In this document: positions 63,667-64,000 of the stretch, one piece after another | How the letters are laid out: every line of letters starts with the position of its first letter | How positions within the stretch are numbered: position 1 is the stretch's first letter | Source: Dendrolimus kikuchii | Lineage: Eukaryota > Arthropoda > Insecta > Lepidoptera > Lasiocampidae | Reading direction: 5' to 3' | DNA: 64,000 bases | Assembly: GCA_019925095.2 (NCBI GenBank) | Contig: CM034388.1 | Span: forward strand, 26,356,934-26,420,933 | Program-made: the position numbers and the translations under genes | Notes under the pieces: model-generated | Databases searched by the model: none | The model's input: only the letters and a program-made list of their open reading frames with translations | What the model was told of the DNA's origin: nothing

Positions 63667-64000
63667 AACGTTTAAAATAGAAGACATTTTAATATAATAG
63701 AATGTACTTGAAACAACAGTTTGCTGGTATTAGGTGCAGAATATTACCTGTAAACGTGACAAGTTACCCAATAAAGCGGTCCTTGGTCCCTTTACTCTAG
63801 TGGTTCCGTACATTTCCTCTCGAATAGTTTCTGCGTCAGAGAATACTATGAACTCAAGTATTACAATTCAAGTAAGATTATTGAAAACATACAGGTGCTA
63901 GTTTCGACGTACATTTGATCGACTTGAAATTTTGGTGATACAAAGCGCAAAAGTTTAATTAACAAATAAGTTATTATGGATGAGACGTGAACAAGAAATA
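63667..64000. other. Unassigned stretch to window end
   Basis: No gene or repeat family seen. Confidence 0.35.

Overview
The window is eukaryotic, AT-rich and almost wholly built of repeats. I find no convincing host gene, no rRNA or tRNA gene, and nothing prokaryotic. The mix of families points to an insect, most probably a moth or butterfly (inference from family types, not a search): R1-, RTE- and jockey-like non-LTR retrotransposons, a tRNA-derived SINE, a mariner, hAT/piggyBac/Harbinger-type non-autonomous elements, a Penelope-like element and solo-LTR-like repeats. Every recognisable reverse transcriptase or transposase frame is broken.

Layout: 1-1678 is the right end of a 55-bp satellite with higher-order structure. 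3666-7343 is a hAT-type element with a perfect 8-bp target duplication, split by a decayed LINE. 8-17 kb holds SINE, LTR, R1-like, RTE and LINE pieces. 17-25 kb has LTR-like repeats, a mariner relic and a truncated jockey. 25-37 kb is dense in one retroposon family, RTE copies, a Penelope-like fragment, foldbacks and a nested RTE-like LINE. 37.8-39.6 kb (minus) is the best-preserved reverse transcriptase, a jockey-clade LINE. 41.3-42.7 kb is a mariner inside a LINE 3' end. 44.8-46 kb is an 82-bp tandem array split by two retroposons. 46.5-48.7 kb is a multiply nested cluster. 50.4-52.3 kb is a candidate terminal-inverted-repeat element filled with other insertions. 53-64 kb holds R1-like, SINE, piggyBac-type, hAT, LINE and RTE copies.

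The dominant component is a ~230-310 bp retroposon with about 23 copies, about half in each orientation; here it is called family J. Its last ~130 bp match the 3' end of the LINE at 3985-6747, including the codons for its C-terminus, so it probably borrows that LINE's machinery. It occurs with two recurrent 5' ends and two 3' tail types.

No single undescribed gene system is evident. The signals most worth following are the two recurrent start points of family J, a 3' UTR hairpin shared between a jockey LINE and a Penelope-like element with a compensatory base change, the invariant ATAT after every preserved LTR 3' end, and several non-autonomous elements whose target duplications can be read exactly. 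All family names rest on motifs read by eye.
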